Position numbers and translations under genes: made by a program. From Pseudoroseicyclus tamaricis (GTDB lineage: Bacteria > Pseudomonadota > Alphaproteobacteria > Rhodobacterales > Rhodobacteraceae), in the NCBI RefSeq assembly GCF_012070395.1, contig NZ_JAAFYS010000003.1:434001-498000 (forward strand): 64,000 bases of DNA, written 5' to 3'. Under the pieces are notes generated by a model. The model was not told where the DNA came from. It was given only the letters and a program-made list of their open reading frames with translations, and did not search any database. Shown here piece after piece: positions 17,968 through 25,911 of the stretch (its first letter is position 1; the number at the start of each line of letters is the position of its first letter).

Positions 17968-17997
17968 GCGATTTTCAGGCGAGAGGCATCAGTTGCC

Positions 17998-18693
17998 TCA
18001 GTCGTTCTCCGTCTCCATGTCGCCGTCCACCTCGGCGCCCATGTCCTCGGCAACGTCCATATCCATCTCGTTATCGGCGCCGGTCTCCATATCGGCATCG
18101 GCGTCCACCTCGGCGCCCATCTCCTCGGCGACGTCCATGTCCATCTCGTTGTCGGCGCCGGTCTCCATGTCGGCATCGGCGTCCACCTCGGCGCCCATCT
18201 CCTCGGCGACGTCCATGTCCATCTCGTTGTCGGCGCCGGTCTCCATGCCGGTCTCGAAGACGCCCGAGTACATGCCGTATTCCGTCTCGTCCCAGTCGCC
18301 GCTCATGTCGGCGTCATAGGCGCTGTAGACCCCGGCGGAGAACTCCTCCTCGCTGAGGTCGCCGCTGGCATCGGTGTCCCAGGTGGCGAAGTCGGCGCCG
18401 CTCCACGGGCCCTCGTCCATCGCCATCTGCTCGTCGTCGCTCATGTCACCGCTCATGTCGGCATCGTAGGCGCTGTCGATCCCGGCGGTGAACTCCTCCT
18501 CGGAGATCGTGCCACTGGCATCGCTGTCCCACGTGCCGTAGGCGCCGCCGGCGGAGAAGGAGGTGCCGAACTCCGTCTCGTCGATCATCATGTCGGCGTT
18601 GGTGTCGTAATCGCCCATCTCCTGCGCGAAGGTGGGGGCCGCGATCAGGGCGGCGAGTGCCGCCGTCGTGCTGGCAAGTTTGCGAATGGTCAT
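17998..18693 (-). CDS. Secreted acidic EF-hand protein with C-terminal 26-aa repeats
   Basis: A 231-residue exported protein (signal peptide about 1-23, ending TFAQE). It has five calcium-binding EF-hand-like loops of DxDxxGxxxxxE type: DYDTNADMMIDE, DSDASGTISEEE, DADMSGDMSDDE, DTDASGDLSEEE and DADMSGDWDETE. The C-terminal third is about three copies of a 26-residue acidic, Met-rich unit (METGADNEMDMDVAEEMGAE plus VDADAD). The whole mature protein is extremely acidic. Likely role is calcium binding outside the cytoplasm; the partner is unknown. The gene converges on gshA. Confidence 0.85.
   Translation of the reverse strand: MTIRKLASTTAALAALIAAPTFAQEMGDYDTNADMMIDETEFGTSFSAGGAYGTWDSDASGTISEEEFTAGIDSAYDADMSGDMSDDEQMAMDEGPWSGADFATWDTDASGDLSEEEFSAGVYSAYDADMSGDWDETEYGMYSGVFETGMETGADNEMDMDVAEEMGAEVDADADMETGADNEMDMDVAEEMGAEVDADADMETGADNEMDMDVAEDMGAEVDGDMETEND
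18031..18254 (-). repeat. In-frame 78-bp tandem repeat (about 2.9 units)
   Basis: Units start at 18031, 18109 and 18187 with an exact 78-base period. Units 2 and 3 are almost identical at the DNA level over the shared part, while unit 1 has several synonymous changes, pointing to a recent duplication or slippage. The period is a multiple of three, so copy-number changes would keep the frame. Confidence 0.9.
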
Positions 18694-18783
18694 GGTCTTG
18701 GTCCTCCTCGGCGGGCCTCCTGCCCGTCATCTGAGGATAAAACCCGCGCCCCGAGCCGGATGTTCCGGCCCGCCGGGCGCACG

Positions 18784-19233
18784 TCAGCGTGAGACATGCG
18801 GAACGGAGGTCCCGCCGGGCCCGGCCCCGCCGAGCGGGTCGCGCCCGTAGCGATTGGGGCCGACGGTGCCCTTGCTCGACAGCCAGACGATCAGCACGAT
18901 CGCCCCGACCAGCGGGATCACCCAGAGCCACCACCACCAGCCCGACTTATCGAAGTCATGCAGCCGCCGCACCGTGACGGAGAGCGAGGGCAGGAGCGTG
19001 GCCAGCCCGAAGATCGAGGTGAAGGGCGTGAAGCGCGACCAGAGGACGATGCCGCCCGCCCCCTCGCCCACATAGGTCGCCGTCTCGCCGAAGAGCGCGA
19101 AGTCGACCCAGCCGAGCACGATGCCGGCGAGGAAGCAGAAGAGCACCCACCACCAGAACTCCGACCGCCGCGCCCGGCCGGAGAAGGTGACGTACTTGGA
19201 GAAGTTGGTCCTGACCGCCTCGGCGAAGCTCAT
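18784..19233 (-). CDS. DUF805 family inner-membrane protein
   Basis: 149 residues with the DUF805 hallmarks: FSKYVTFSGRARRSEFWWW at the N-terminus, three to four transmembrane helices, SVTVRRLHDFDKSGWWWW in the middle, and a C-terminal SKGTVGPNRYGRDPLG. The ATG at 19231-19233 gives the standard N-terminus MSFAEAVRTNF; the open frame extends upstream only as a shadow of the polyprenyl synthase gene. Function of the family is not established. Confidence 0.92.
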   Translation of the reverse strand: MSFAEAVRTNFSKYVTFSGRARRSEFWWWVLFCFLAGIVLGWVDFALFGETATYVGEGAGGIVLWSRFTPFTSIFGLATLLPSLSVTVRRLHDFDKSGWWWWLWVIPLVGAIVLIVWLSSKGTVGPNRYGRDPLGGAGPGGTSVPHVSR

Positions 19234-19265
19234 GGCGCATCCCTCTTCCGGCCCGGAGGCGCTCG

Positions 19266-20264
19266 TCAATTGAGGCGGGCGACCACGTAATCGGCGAGGT
19301 CGGCGAGCATCTGGCGGAGTGGGCCGTCGGGCAGCACCGCCAGCGCCTCTTTCGCCGTCGCCGACCAGCGCAGCGCATCCTCGCGCGCCGCCTGAAGCGT
19401 GCCGTGGGCGGCGAAGAGGCGCAGCGCCTCCTCCAGATCTCCCTCCTCCACACGGCCCCGGCCGATGGTGCGGCGCCAAAAGTCGCGCTCGGCGGCGTCG
19501 GAGGCGGCAACGGCGCGGATCACCGGCAGCGTCATCTTGCCTTCGCGGAAGTCGTCGCCCCGGTTCTTGCCGATGCCCTCGTCGCCCTCGTAATCGAGCA
19601 GGTCGTCGGCGATCTGGAAGGCGAGGCCAAGCGCGTCGCCATAGACGAAGAGCGCCTCTTCCTCCTCGGCCGTCGCGCCGGCGATGACCCCGCCGGCGCG
19701 GGTGGCGGCGGAGAACAGCGCCGCCGTCTTGCCGCGGGCGATGGTCTCGTAGGTCTGCGCCGTGACGGAGAGGTTGCGCGAGGCGGTGAGCTGCAGCACC
19801 TCGCCCTCGGCGATGGTGGCAGCGGCATTGGCGAGGATGTCGAGCACCCGCATCGAGCCGGTCTCGACCATCAGCTGGAAGCTGCGCGCGAAGAGGTAAT
19901 CGCCCACCAGCACCGAAGAGGTGTTGTCCCAGAGCAAGTTGGCCGTCGGCCGGCCGCGCCGCTGCTTGCTCTCGTCCACCACGTCGTCATGGAGGAGCGT
20001 CGCGGTATGGATGAATTCCACCGCCGCGGCGAGGTTGAGGTGATACTCCCCCTCGTAGCCCATCAGCCGCGCGGCGGCGAGCGTGAGCATCGGGCGCAGG
20101 CGCTTGCCGCCGGCCTCGACCAGGTGCGCCGTCACCTCGGGGATGCGGGGCGCGTGCTCGCTGGCCATGCGGGCGCGGATGAGCGTGTTGACCCCGGTGA
20201 GATCCTCGGCCAGCTCGGCTGCGAGGCGCTCATGCGGGCGCGTCGGCGTGCTGTCGAGACTCAT
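19266..20264 (-). CDS. Polyprenyl (octa-/decaprenyl) diphosphate synthase
   Basis: A trans-prenyltransferase of 332 residues that makes the long isoprenoid tail of ubiquinone. The first aspartate-rich motif is LLHDDVVDES (about 90-99) and the second QIADDLLDYEGD (about 215-226). GGKRLRPML and KTAALFSAA are also typical. The ATG at 20262-20264 is preferred; a GTG two codons upstream (20270) is possible. Chain length cannot be read with confidence; ubiquinone-10 is usual in this group. It is divergent from the DUF2007 gene by 75 bases. Confidence 0.92.
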   Translation of the reverse strand: MSLDSTPTRPHERLAAELAEDLTGVNTLIRARMASEHAPRIPEVTAHLVEAGGKRLRPMLTLAAARLMGYEGEYHLNLAAAVEFIHTATLLHDDVVDESKQRRGRPTANLLWDNTSSVLVGDYLFARSFQLMVETGSMRVLDILANAAATIAEGEVLQLTASRNLSVTAQTYETIARGKTAALFSAATRAGGVIAGATAEEEEALFVYGDALGLAFQIADDLLDYEGDEGIGKNRGDDFREGKMTLPVIRAVAASDAAERDFWRRTIGRGRVEEGDLEEALRLFAAHGTLQAAREDALRWSATAKEALAVLPDGPLRQMLADLADYVVARLN

Positions 20265-20339
20265 CGGCACGGGGCCTCGATTGCCGCCCGCGCAGGGGCC
20301 GCCTCGACAAGTCCGGCGCCCGGGCCTACCTGCGCCACG

Positions 20340-20549
20340 ATGAAAGAACTTCTGCGCACCAACGATCCTACAATCATCGCCTTCGCCACGGCGCTGCTCG
20401 GCGGCGAGGGTATAGACTGCTTCGCGATGGACGTAAATATGAGCGTCCTCGAAGGGTCGATCGGCATCCTGCCGCGCCGTCTTCTGGTGCGTGAGGAGGA
20501 TCTGACGCGCGCCCAGCGAGTGATGACGGACAATGGCATCGTCCTCTGA
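20340..20549 (+). CDS. DUF2007 small protein, 69 aa
   Basis: The ATG at 20340 is followed by MKELLRTNDPTIIAFATALL, with LLVREEDLTRAQRVM near the end, the pattern of the DUF2007 (putative signal-transducing) domain. It overlaps the downstream methyltransferase gene by 17 bases, so the two are likely co-translated. Confidence 0.87.
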   Translation: MKELLRTNDPTIIAFATALLGGEGIDCFAMDVNMSVLEGSIGILPRRLLVREEDLTRAQRVMTDNGIVL

Positions 20550-21300
20550 GCCGCCGACGACGCGGGACGCCTTCCTCGGCGGCCGCCTGATGCTGCGCCA
20601 GCCGGCGCAGGGCTACCGCGCGGGGACGGATCCTGTGCTGCTCGCCGCCGCCGTGCCGGCCGAAGCCGGGCAATCGGTGCTCGACCTCGGCTGCGGCGTG
20701 GGCACGGCGCTCTTCTGCCTCGGCGTGCGGGTGCCGGGCCTCCACCTCGCCGGGCTGGAGCTGCAGGCCGCCTACGCGGCACTGGCACGGGACAACGCGG
20801 CGCAGAACGGTCTGGAGGCTCAGATCCACGAGGGCGATCTCGCCGCGATGCCGGCGGAGCTGAAGGCGCGGAATTTCTCACACGTCATCGCCAACCCACC
20901 CTTCTTCGCCGCCGGCCGCGGCAAGTCGCCGGAGGACCCCGGCCGCGCCACCGGCCGGCGCGAGGAGGCGCCGCTGGCCGAATGGGTGACGGAGGGCGCC
21001 CGGCGCCTGGCTCCCGGCGGGCACCTGACGATGATCCTGCGGGCCGAGCGGCTGGCGGAGCTGCTGGTGGCGGCGTCGGGGCGGCTGGGGAGCCCGGTGG
21101 TGCAACCTCTCACCTCACGAGAGGGCCGCGCGGCGGAGCGGGTGATCGTGCGGCTGCGCAAGGGCGGACGAGGCGGACTCAAGCTGCTGGCGCCCGTGAT
21201 TCTCCACGCCGGCCCAAAACATGAGCAGGACCGTGACAGTTTTACGAATGAGGTTGCAGCGGTGCTGCGAGACGCAGCGCCCCTGCATGGCATGGCTTAA
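20533..21300 (+). CDS. TrmN6-like adenine-N6 methyltransferase (tRNA1(Val) A37 type)
   Basis: A 255-residue class I SAM-dependent methyltransferase. Motif I reads VLDLGCGVGTALFCL (about 49-63); the catalytic NPPFF motif of N6-adenine/RNA methyltransferases is at about residue 121. The N-terminal FLGGRLMLRQPAQGYRAGTDPVLL matches the YfiC/TrmN6 group, which methylates A37 of tRNA1(Val). The start overlaps the DUF2007 gene. Substrate is by family only. Confidence 0.87.
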   Translation: MASSSEPPTTRDAFLGGRLMLRQPAQGYRAGTDPVLLAAAVPAEAGQSVLDLGCGVGTALFCLGVRVPGLHLAGLELQAAYAALARDNAAQNGLEAQIHEGDLAAMPAELKARNFSHVIANPPFFAAGRGKSPEDPGRATGRREEAPLAEWVTEGARRLAPGGHLTMILRAERLAELLVAASGRLGSPVVQPLTSREGRAAERVIVRLRKGGRGGLKLLAPVILHAGPKHEQDRDSFTNEVAAVLRDAAPLHGMA

Positions 21301-21422
21301 CCTTGCGTCAACGGGTCGGCGACACGATGCTCATTGAGGGAGGGTTGCCCGGGATCGCGTGACACGGGCGCGATTGCGTGCTGCACTTGCCTTGTGAACC
21401 ATCATCTCCAGGGAGATCAGGA

Positions 21423-21590
21423 ATGAGCGTCACGTCCCACCTCAGTGAACTGCGCAAGAAGCACGAGCACCTCTCCGACCGCGTGGAGGAGGCTCAGCGC
21501 CGCCCCGCGACCGACGATCTTGAGATCGCCCGCATGAAGAAGATGAAGCTGGCCCTGAAGGAGGAGATCACCCGCCTCTCGGCCCACTAG
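21423..21590 (+). CDS. DUF465 (YdcH-like) small coiled-coil protein, 55 aa
   Basis: MSVTSHLSELRKKHEHLSDR ... DLEIARMKKMKLALKEEI is the standard pattern of this short helical family (SLX4-interacting-like YdcH). The ATG at 21423 follows an AGGGAGATCAGGA ribosome site; upstream in-frame non-ATG codons are not needed. Function unknown. A double palindrome follows 80 bases later. Confidence 0.88.
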   Translation: MSVTSHLSELRKKHEHLSDRVEEAQRRPATDDLEIARMKKMKLALKEEITRLSAH

Positions 21591-21669
21591 CGCCCCGCCC
21601 GGCGGGCGCGGCGACAGATTGCGCTTGCCGGGCGTCACAGGCTGGACGAGCCCTCTGCATTGCGCGGCG

Positions 21670-21714
21670 ACGATTTCCGCGCGGAAATCGTGACGGAAAT
21701 CGCGAAATTTCCGT
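21670..21714. repeat. Double palindrome, copy 1
   Basis: A perfect 22-nt palindrome (half-site ACGATTTCCGC, 21670-21691) is followed one base later by an imperfect one (arms ACGGAAAT 21693-21700 and ATTTCCGT 21707-21714). The first palindrome is base-for-base identical to 51372-51393. Confidence 0.85.
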
Positions 21715-21816
21715 TCGCCGGCTGAGTGGTGGGATCTCCAATTTAAGCGAATGCGCTCGCGTCCGGCGCGAGTCGACTGCTGATCGCAGGCTTTGCTCCG
21801 ATGCGCACCGAGCCTC

Positions 21817-22260
21817 TCAGCTCCAGCGGCCGAGCGCCTCCTCGTCGGCGTCCGTGGCGTCGACCCAGCTTTCGCCCGTCTCCGTCACTTCCTTCTTCCA
21901 GAAGGGCGCGCGGGATTTCAGCCAGTCCATCAGGAATTCCGCCGCCGCGAAGGCATCGCCCCGGTGCGGCGCGGCCGTGGCGACCATCATGATAGGCGCC
22001 CCCGGCGGCAGCCGACCGTATCGGTGGATCACCAGCGCCCCCGTCAGCGAGAAGCGGGTGAGCGCCTCCTGGCGCATCGCCTCCGCCGCCGCCTCCGTCA
22101 TGCCGGGGTAATGCTCCAGCTCCATCCAGCGCAGGCCGCCCGCCACGTCACGGACGATCCCGGTGAAGCTCACCACGGCGCCCGCCCCTGCCTGCGCGGC
22201 GGTGAAAGCTTCCACCTCTACGCCAACGTCGAAGGCTTCCGACTGGATACGGGTGGTCAT
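21817..22260 (-). CDS. moaE: Molybdopterin synthase large subunit
   Basis: A 147-residue MoaE that, with MoaD, inserts the dithiolene sulphurs into cyclic pyranopterin monophosphate. Conserved blocks: GAVVSFTGIVRD, LELEHYPGM-like MELEHYPGM, ALVIHRYGRLPPGA, and the catalytic-lysine region FLMDWLKSRAPFWKKE. Its ATG overlaps the moaD stop (ATGA). The order pgsA-moaD-moaE is common in Rhodobacteraceae. Confidence 0.96.
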   Translation of the reverse strand: MTTRIQSEAFDVGVEVEAFTAAQAGAGAVVSFTGIVRDVAGGLRWMELEHYPGMTEAAAEAMRQEALTRFSLTGALVIHRYGRLPPGAPIMMVATAAPHRGDAFAAAEFLMDWLKSRAPFWKKEVTETGESWVDATDADEEALGRWS

Positions 22261-22505
22261 CAGCCGCCTGTCATGGGCGGGAAGAACGCAACCTCGCGGA
22301 CCCCGGCGAGCGGCGCGTCGAAGGAGGCCAGTTGCTGATCGACGGCGACACGCAGCGCCCGCGTGTCGGCGAAGGCGCTGGCATGCCCCTCACCCCGGGC
22401 GCGCAGCTCGTCCACCAGCGCGCCGACCGTGGGCGCGCCGGTCTCGATCTCCTCGCTCGCGGCGCCAATGCGCTCGCGCAGCCATGCGAAGTAGCGCACG
22501 TTCAT
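22260..22505 (-). CDS. moaD: Molybdopterin synthase sulphur-carrier subunit
   Basis: An 81-residue ubiquitin-like protein ending in the required FFPPMTGG Gly-Gly tail that carries the thiocarboxylate. The ATG at 22503-22505 overlaps the pgsA stop and gives MNVRYFAWLRERIG, a typical MoaD start. It is translationally coupled to both neighbours. Confidence 0.95.
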   Translation of the reverse strand: MNVRYFAWLRERIGAASEEIETGAPTVGALVDELRARGEGHASAFADTRALRVAVDQQLASFDAPLAGVREVAFFPPMTGG

Positions 22506-23167
22506 TTCGGCCCCTTCAGGTAGGGCAGCGATTTGCGGAAGTAGTCCCATCCGCTCATCACCGTCAGCAGCGCGGCGACCCAGAGGAGGCCTGTGCCCAC
22601 CCACCAGGTGAGCCACATGCCGTAATGCCGCCAGCGCAGGCCCAGCTCGTCGGCCATGTCTCCAGCGAGAATGGCATCGGCCGCTCCCGGCTCCAGCCCG
22701 CGGGTGGCGACGCCGTAGTAATGCTCGAAGGCGCCGGCGGCGAAGAGCACCGCGATGGCGACCATCTGCGCCGTCGTCTTCCACTTGGCCAGCTTGGTGA
22801 CCTTGAGCAGCCCGGCCGTGGCGCCGAGGAACTCCCGCAGACCCGCCACGAAGACCTCGCGGAAGAGGATCAGCGTCGCAGGCAGGAGAATCCACGGGTT
22901 GAGGCCGGACAGCCCCGTGATGATGAGCAGCGCAATGATGACCATCGCCTTGTCGGCGATCGGGTCGACCATGGCGCCGAAGCGACTCTCCTGTCCCCAG
23001 GCGCGGGCGAGGTAGCCATCGAAGAAATCCGTCACCGCCGCCAGCACGAAGAGCGCCAGCGCCACCCAGTCGGCAATCGGCCGGGCGAAGTAAAGGAAGA
23101 GGATGGCCACAGCCGGCGCCGCGAACAGGCGCAGGAGGGTCAGAATGTTGGGCAGGCTCCAGATCAT
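22502..23167 (-). CDS. pgsA: CDP-diacylglycerol-glycerol-3-phosphate 3-phosphatidyltransferase
   Basis: A 221-residue membrane enzyme committing CDP-diacylglycerol to phosphatidylglycerol. The CDP-alcohol phosphotransferase signature DxxDGxxAR...GxxxDxxxD is complete: DFFDGYLAR and GAMVDPIADK (about 64-90). MIWSLPNILTLLR is the usual N-terminus, fixing the ATG at 23167 rather than the upstream extension. It heads the moaDE operon. Confidence 0.95.
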   Translation of the reverse strand: MIWSLPNILTLLRLFAAPAVAILFLYFARPIADWVALALFVLAAVTDFFDGYLARAWGQESRFGAMVDPIADKAMVIIALLIITGLSGLNPWILLPATLILFREVFVAGLREFLGATAGLLKVTKLAKWKTTAQMVAIAVLFAAGAFEHYYGVATRGLEPGAADAILAGDMADELGLRWRHYGMWLTWWVGTGLLWVAALLTVMSGWDYFRKSLPYLKGPK

Positions 23168-23247
23168 GACCGCATACCTAGCGCGGGCAATGGGCGCTGG
23201 CCAGTTCCCGGCGCTCGAATCCGCTTGGTACCCCTGATGGGGGCGCC

Positions 23248-24399
23248 TCAGGGCCGCTCCAGCACCTCCACCGTCAGCACCGTCGGCAGGTGGCGGGCGA
23301 TCTCCTGCCACGTCTCGCCCTCGTCGAGGCTGGCGAAGACCGAGCCGGAATTGGTGCCGAAGTACACACCCGCCGGCTCCGCCGTATCCCCAGTCATCGC
23401 CTGCCGCAGCACGGTGAAGAAGCAGCCCGATTGCGGCAGCCCCTCGCGCTGCGCCGCCCAGCTTTGCCCCCCATCGGAGGAGGACCAGACGGCCGCCGCG
23501 CCGTCCAGCGGCACGCGGTTGTCCTCCTCCAGTGGTATGACCCAGAGCTTCTGCGGGTCCCTCGGGTGAACCTGCACGGGGAAGCCGAAGGGCGAGGGCA
23601 GCCCCTCGGTGATGTCGTCCCAGCTGCGCCCGCCATCGGCGGAGCGCCAGACGCCATGGTGGTTCTGCTGGTACATCAGGTCCTCGCTGCCGGGCGCGAG
23701 GCGGATGTTGTGGACGCAGTGGCCGACATCGCCGCCCTCCGGCCCGGCGGGATGGTTGTGCCCCTCGCGCGCCCTAGCGTTCGACAGCCGGTTCCGGCGC
23801 TCCCACGTCTCGCCGCCATCCTCGGTGGCGAAGACGCCGGCGGCGGAGATGCCGACCCACATCTTGGCGGCCGCGTGCGCGTCACTGACGATCGAATGGA
23901 GGACGAGCCCCGCCGCGCCGCCGTGCCACGAGTCGGCGGAAGGATGGTCCGTCAGGCCGGAGACCTTCTCCCATGACCGCCCGCCATCGAGGCTCTTCAG
24001 CAGGCTCGCCGGCTTGGTGCCGGCATAGAGCACCCCATGGGCGTGGTGGAGCGACCAGATCTGCTTGAAGGCGTCGCCGAAGGGGAGCGGCTCGCCGGTG
24101 ACGCCGAACATCTCGGCCATGCCCGGCTCGCTCTTGGCCCATTCGTCCATCTGCCCGGAGGTCAGGCGCGTGAGCTCCCAGCTCTGCCCGCCATCCTCCG
24201 ACCGCCAGATGCCGGCGCCGAAGAAGTCGCCGCCGCCGCCGGCCCAGATCGTCCCCGTCTGGGGATCGCCCGCGAGGTGGTTGATCGGCCAGCCGTTGCA
24301 ATGTGGCCCGCTGAGCGCCCAGCCGGAGCGATCCGTCCCGCCGGAGAGGAGGAAGGCGCCCTTGGTGGTGCCGACGAGGATGGTCAGGTCCTTGGACAT
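23248..24399 (-). CDS. BNR/Asp-box repeat protein (sialidase-like propeller)
   Basis: 383 residues with at least six Asp-box motifs (S/TxDxGxxW): SEDGGQSW, SLDGGRSW, TEDGGETW, SADGGRSW, SSDGGQSW and SLDEGETW, evenly spaced as in a beta-propeller. There is no signal peptide; the start MSKDLTILVGTTKGAFLL is cytosolic in character. Such proteins are annotated as WD40/YVTN/BNR-like or exo-alpha-sialidase, but sialidase catalytic residues are not evident, so an enzyme activity should not be assumed. The ATG at 24399 is preferred to an in-frame TTG at 24405. Confidence 0.82.
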   Translation of the reverse strand: MSKDLTILVGTTKGAFLLSGGTDRSGWALSGPHCNGWPINHLAGDPQTGTIWAGGGGDFFGAGIWRSEDGGQSWELTRLTSGQMDEWAKSEPGMAEMFGVTGEPLPFGDAFKQIWSLHHAHGVLYAGTKPASLLKSLDGGRSWEKVSGLTDHPSADSWHGGAAGLVLHSIVSDAHAAAKMWVGISAAGVFATEDGGETWERRNRLSNARAREGHNHPAGPEGGDVGHCVHNIRLAPGSEDLMYQQNHHGVWRSADGGRSWDDITEGLPSPFGFPVQVHPRDPQKLWVIPLEEDNRVPLDGAAAVWSSSDGGQSWAAQREGLPQSGCFFTVLRQAMTGDTAEPAGVYFGTNSGSVFASLDEGETWQEIARHLPTVLTVEVLERP

Positions 24400-24559
24400 C
24401 GGCAATCTCCCTATGCGCGCCCCAGTTTTTAAGTTGATATCAGACTATTTCTCGCCGGGCAATCTCGGAGGCGTCTCCGGGCCGCGCCCGGAACCCTCTC
24501 CGCCGTTCCGGATTTGAGCAGCAGAGACAACTGACCGCAGTCACAGACAGGAGCGCGCC

Positions 24560-25012
24560 ATGACCATTCCGGGCCGGCCCTTTCTGCTTGCCGCCGTCCT
24601 GGCCACCTCCGCTCTGGCCGGCTGCGACAGCTTCCCGAAGGACCCCGACAACACGACCGAAGAGGTTCAGGAGCGCGGCGCCGTCCGCGTCGGCCTCGTC
24701 GGCGGCGGCGAGAGCGAGGCGGAGGAACGGCTCCTCGCCGAGGCCATCGCCAGCGAGGCCGGAGTCACTGTCGAGGCGCGCACCGACACCTCGGAGGCAC
24801 TGATGTACCTGCTGGAGGAGGGCGAGATTGATCTCGTCATCGGCGAGTTCGCGGATAAGACGCCGTGGTCCGAGCGCGCCGCCTTCACCATCGCCCCCGG
24901 CATCGACTCGCCGCCGAAGGACCTGCCGGTCCTCCGTGCCGCCGTGCCGCTGGGCGAGAACCGCTGGCTGATGCTGGTCTCCGAAGCCATGCGAGAGGAG
25001 CGCCAGTCATGA
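24560..25012 (+). CDS. Lipoprotein resembling half of a family-3 solute-binding protein
   Basis: 150 residues. The N-terminus has a lipobox (LATSALAGC, Cys near residue 22), so it should be lipid-anchored. After it, ERGAVRVGLVGG, LLEEGEIDLVIGEF and the following strand resemble lobe 1 of amino-acid-type periplasmic binding proteins, but the second lobe is missing (usual length is about 250-280). The stop overlaps the ATG of the cation transporter gene, which implies a joint function. The short length is intact, with no remnant of a second lobe downstream. Confidence 0.75.
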   Translation: MTIPGRPFLLAAVLATSALAGCDSFPKDPDNTTEEVQERGAVRVGLVGGGESEAEERLLAEAIASEAGVTVEARTDTSEALMYLLEEGEIDLVIGEFADKTPWSERAAFTIAPGIDSPPKDLPVLRAAVPLGENRWLMLVSEAMREERQS

Positions 25013-25911
25013 ACGTCGTCCCTGAAAAGCTGAAACCCGATCTCGCCCATGCCGTGCGCCTCGAATGGTGGACGCTGGGCTGGCAAATCTCCATCGTCGC
25101 GCTGATGGCGCTGGTCCTCGGCTCCAGCCAGGCGATGAAGACCGCGTGGATCGAGGATCTCCTCGGCCTCGTGCCGGCGATCGTCTTCCTTCTGGCCGTG
25201 CATTTCGAGCACAAGGCGCCGAGCCAGAAGTTCCCCTTCGGCTACACGCGCGTCAACAGCCTCGCCTTCCTCGGCGCGGCGACGGTGCTCGGCTTCATGG
25301 GGCTCTACCTGATCTACGATTCGGGCAGCAAGCTCCTGGCGGCGGAGCATCCGACGCTCGGCCCCGTGCATCTCTTCGGCCAGAACATCTGGATCGGCTG
25401 GCTGATGATCGCGGCGCTGCTCTATTCCATCGTCCCGCCGGTGATCCTCGGCCGCAAGAAGCAGCCGGTCGCCCGCGCGCTGGCGGACAAGGTGCTTCAC
25501 ACCGATGCTCTGATGCAGAAGGCCGACTGGATGACGGGCGCGGCCGGCATCGTCGGCATCCTCGGCGTCGGGTTCGGCTTCTGGTGGGCGGACAGCGCCG
25601 CGGCCCTTCTGATCGCGTTCGACATCCTGCATGACGGCTACCGCGCCACCCGCGTCGCCATGGCGGAGCTGATCGACGGCGCCCCCCGCAAGCTCGGCGG
25701 GCCGGCCATCTCCGACGACGCCAAGGCGCTGCGCGACCATCTGGCGGAGCGCTTCCCCGGCGCCGACGTGCGCCTGCGGGAGACGGGCCGCTACATCTGG
25801 GCGGAGGTGCATGGCATCCCCTCCCCGCCCGATCTTGCGCCGAAGGAGAGCTACTGGGCGGGCGACCCGGAGAAATCCTGGCGCCTCGCCGGCCTCTCCT
25901 TCTCCCCCTGA
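25009..25911 (+). CDS. Cation-diffusion-facilitator-family transporter with atypical metal site
   Basis: 300 residues; ATGA overlap with the lipoprotein gene. The six-helix layout and the FPFGYTRVNSLAFLG block after helix 2 identify the CDF family, followed by a C-terminal cytoplasmic domain of about 90 residues. The usual zinc-site positions differ: helix 2 reads SQAMKTAWIEDLLG, where the family normally has ADAxHSxxD, and helix 5 reads TDALMQKADWMTG, with Met in place of the usual His although both Asp are kept. It may carry a different metal or use another chemistry. The 3' end overlaps the SRPBCC pseudogene on the other strand. Confidence 0.83.
   Translation: MNVVPEKLKPDLAHAVRLEWWTLGWQISIVALMALVLGSSQAMKTAWIEDLLGLVPAIVFLLAVHFEHKAPSQKFPFGYTRVNSLAFLGAATVLGFMGLYLIYDSGSKLLAAEHPTLGPVHLFGQNIWIGWLMIAALLYSIVPPVILGRKKQPVARALADKVLHTDALMQKADWMTGAAGIVGILGVGFGFWWADSAAALLIAFDILHDGYRATRVAMAELIDGAPRKLGGPAISDDAKALRDHLAERFPGADVRLRETGRYIWAEVHGIPSPPDLAPKESYWAGDPEKSWRLAGLSFSP

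Noticed and set aside
18031-18254. Tandem repeats as a possible CRISPR array
   Set aside because: The 78-bp period is exactly in frame, without distinct repeat and spacer parts, and encodes the acidic repeats of the EF-hand protein.
23248-24399. Calling the BNR protein a sialidase
   Set aside because: Asp boxes are structural; the arginine triad and Tyr/Glu pair of sialidases were not identifiable and there is no signal peptide.
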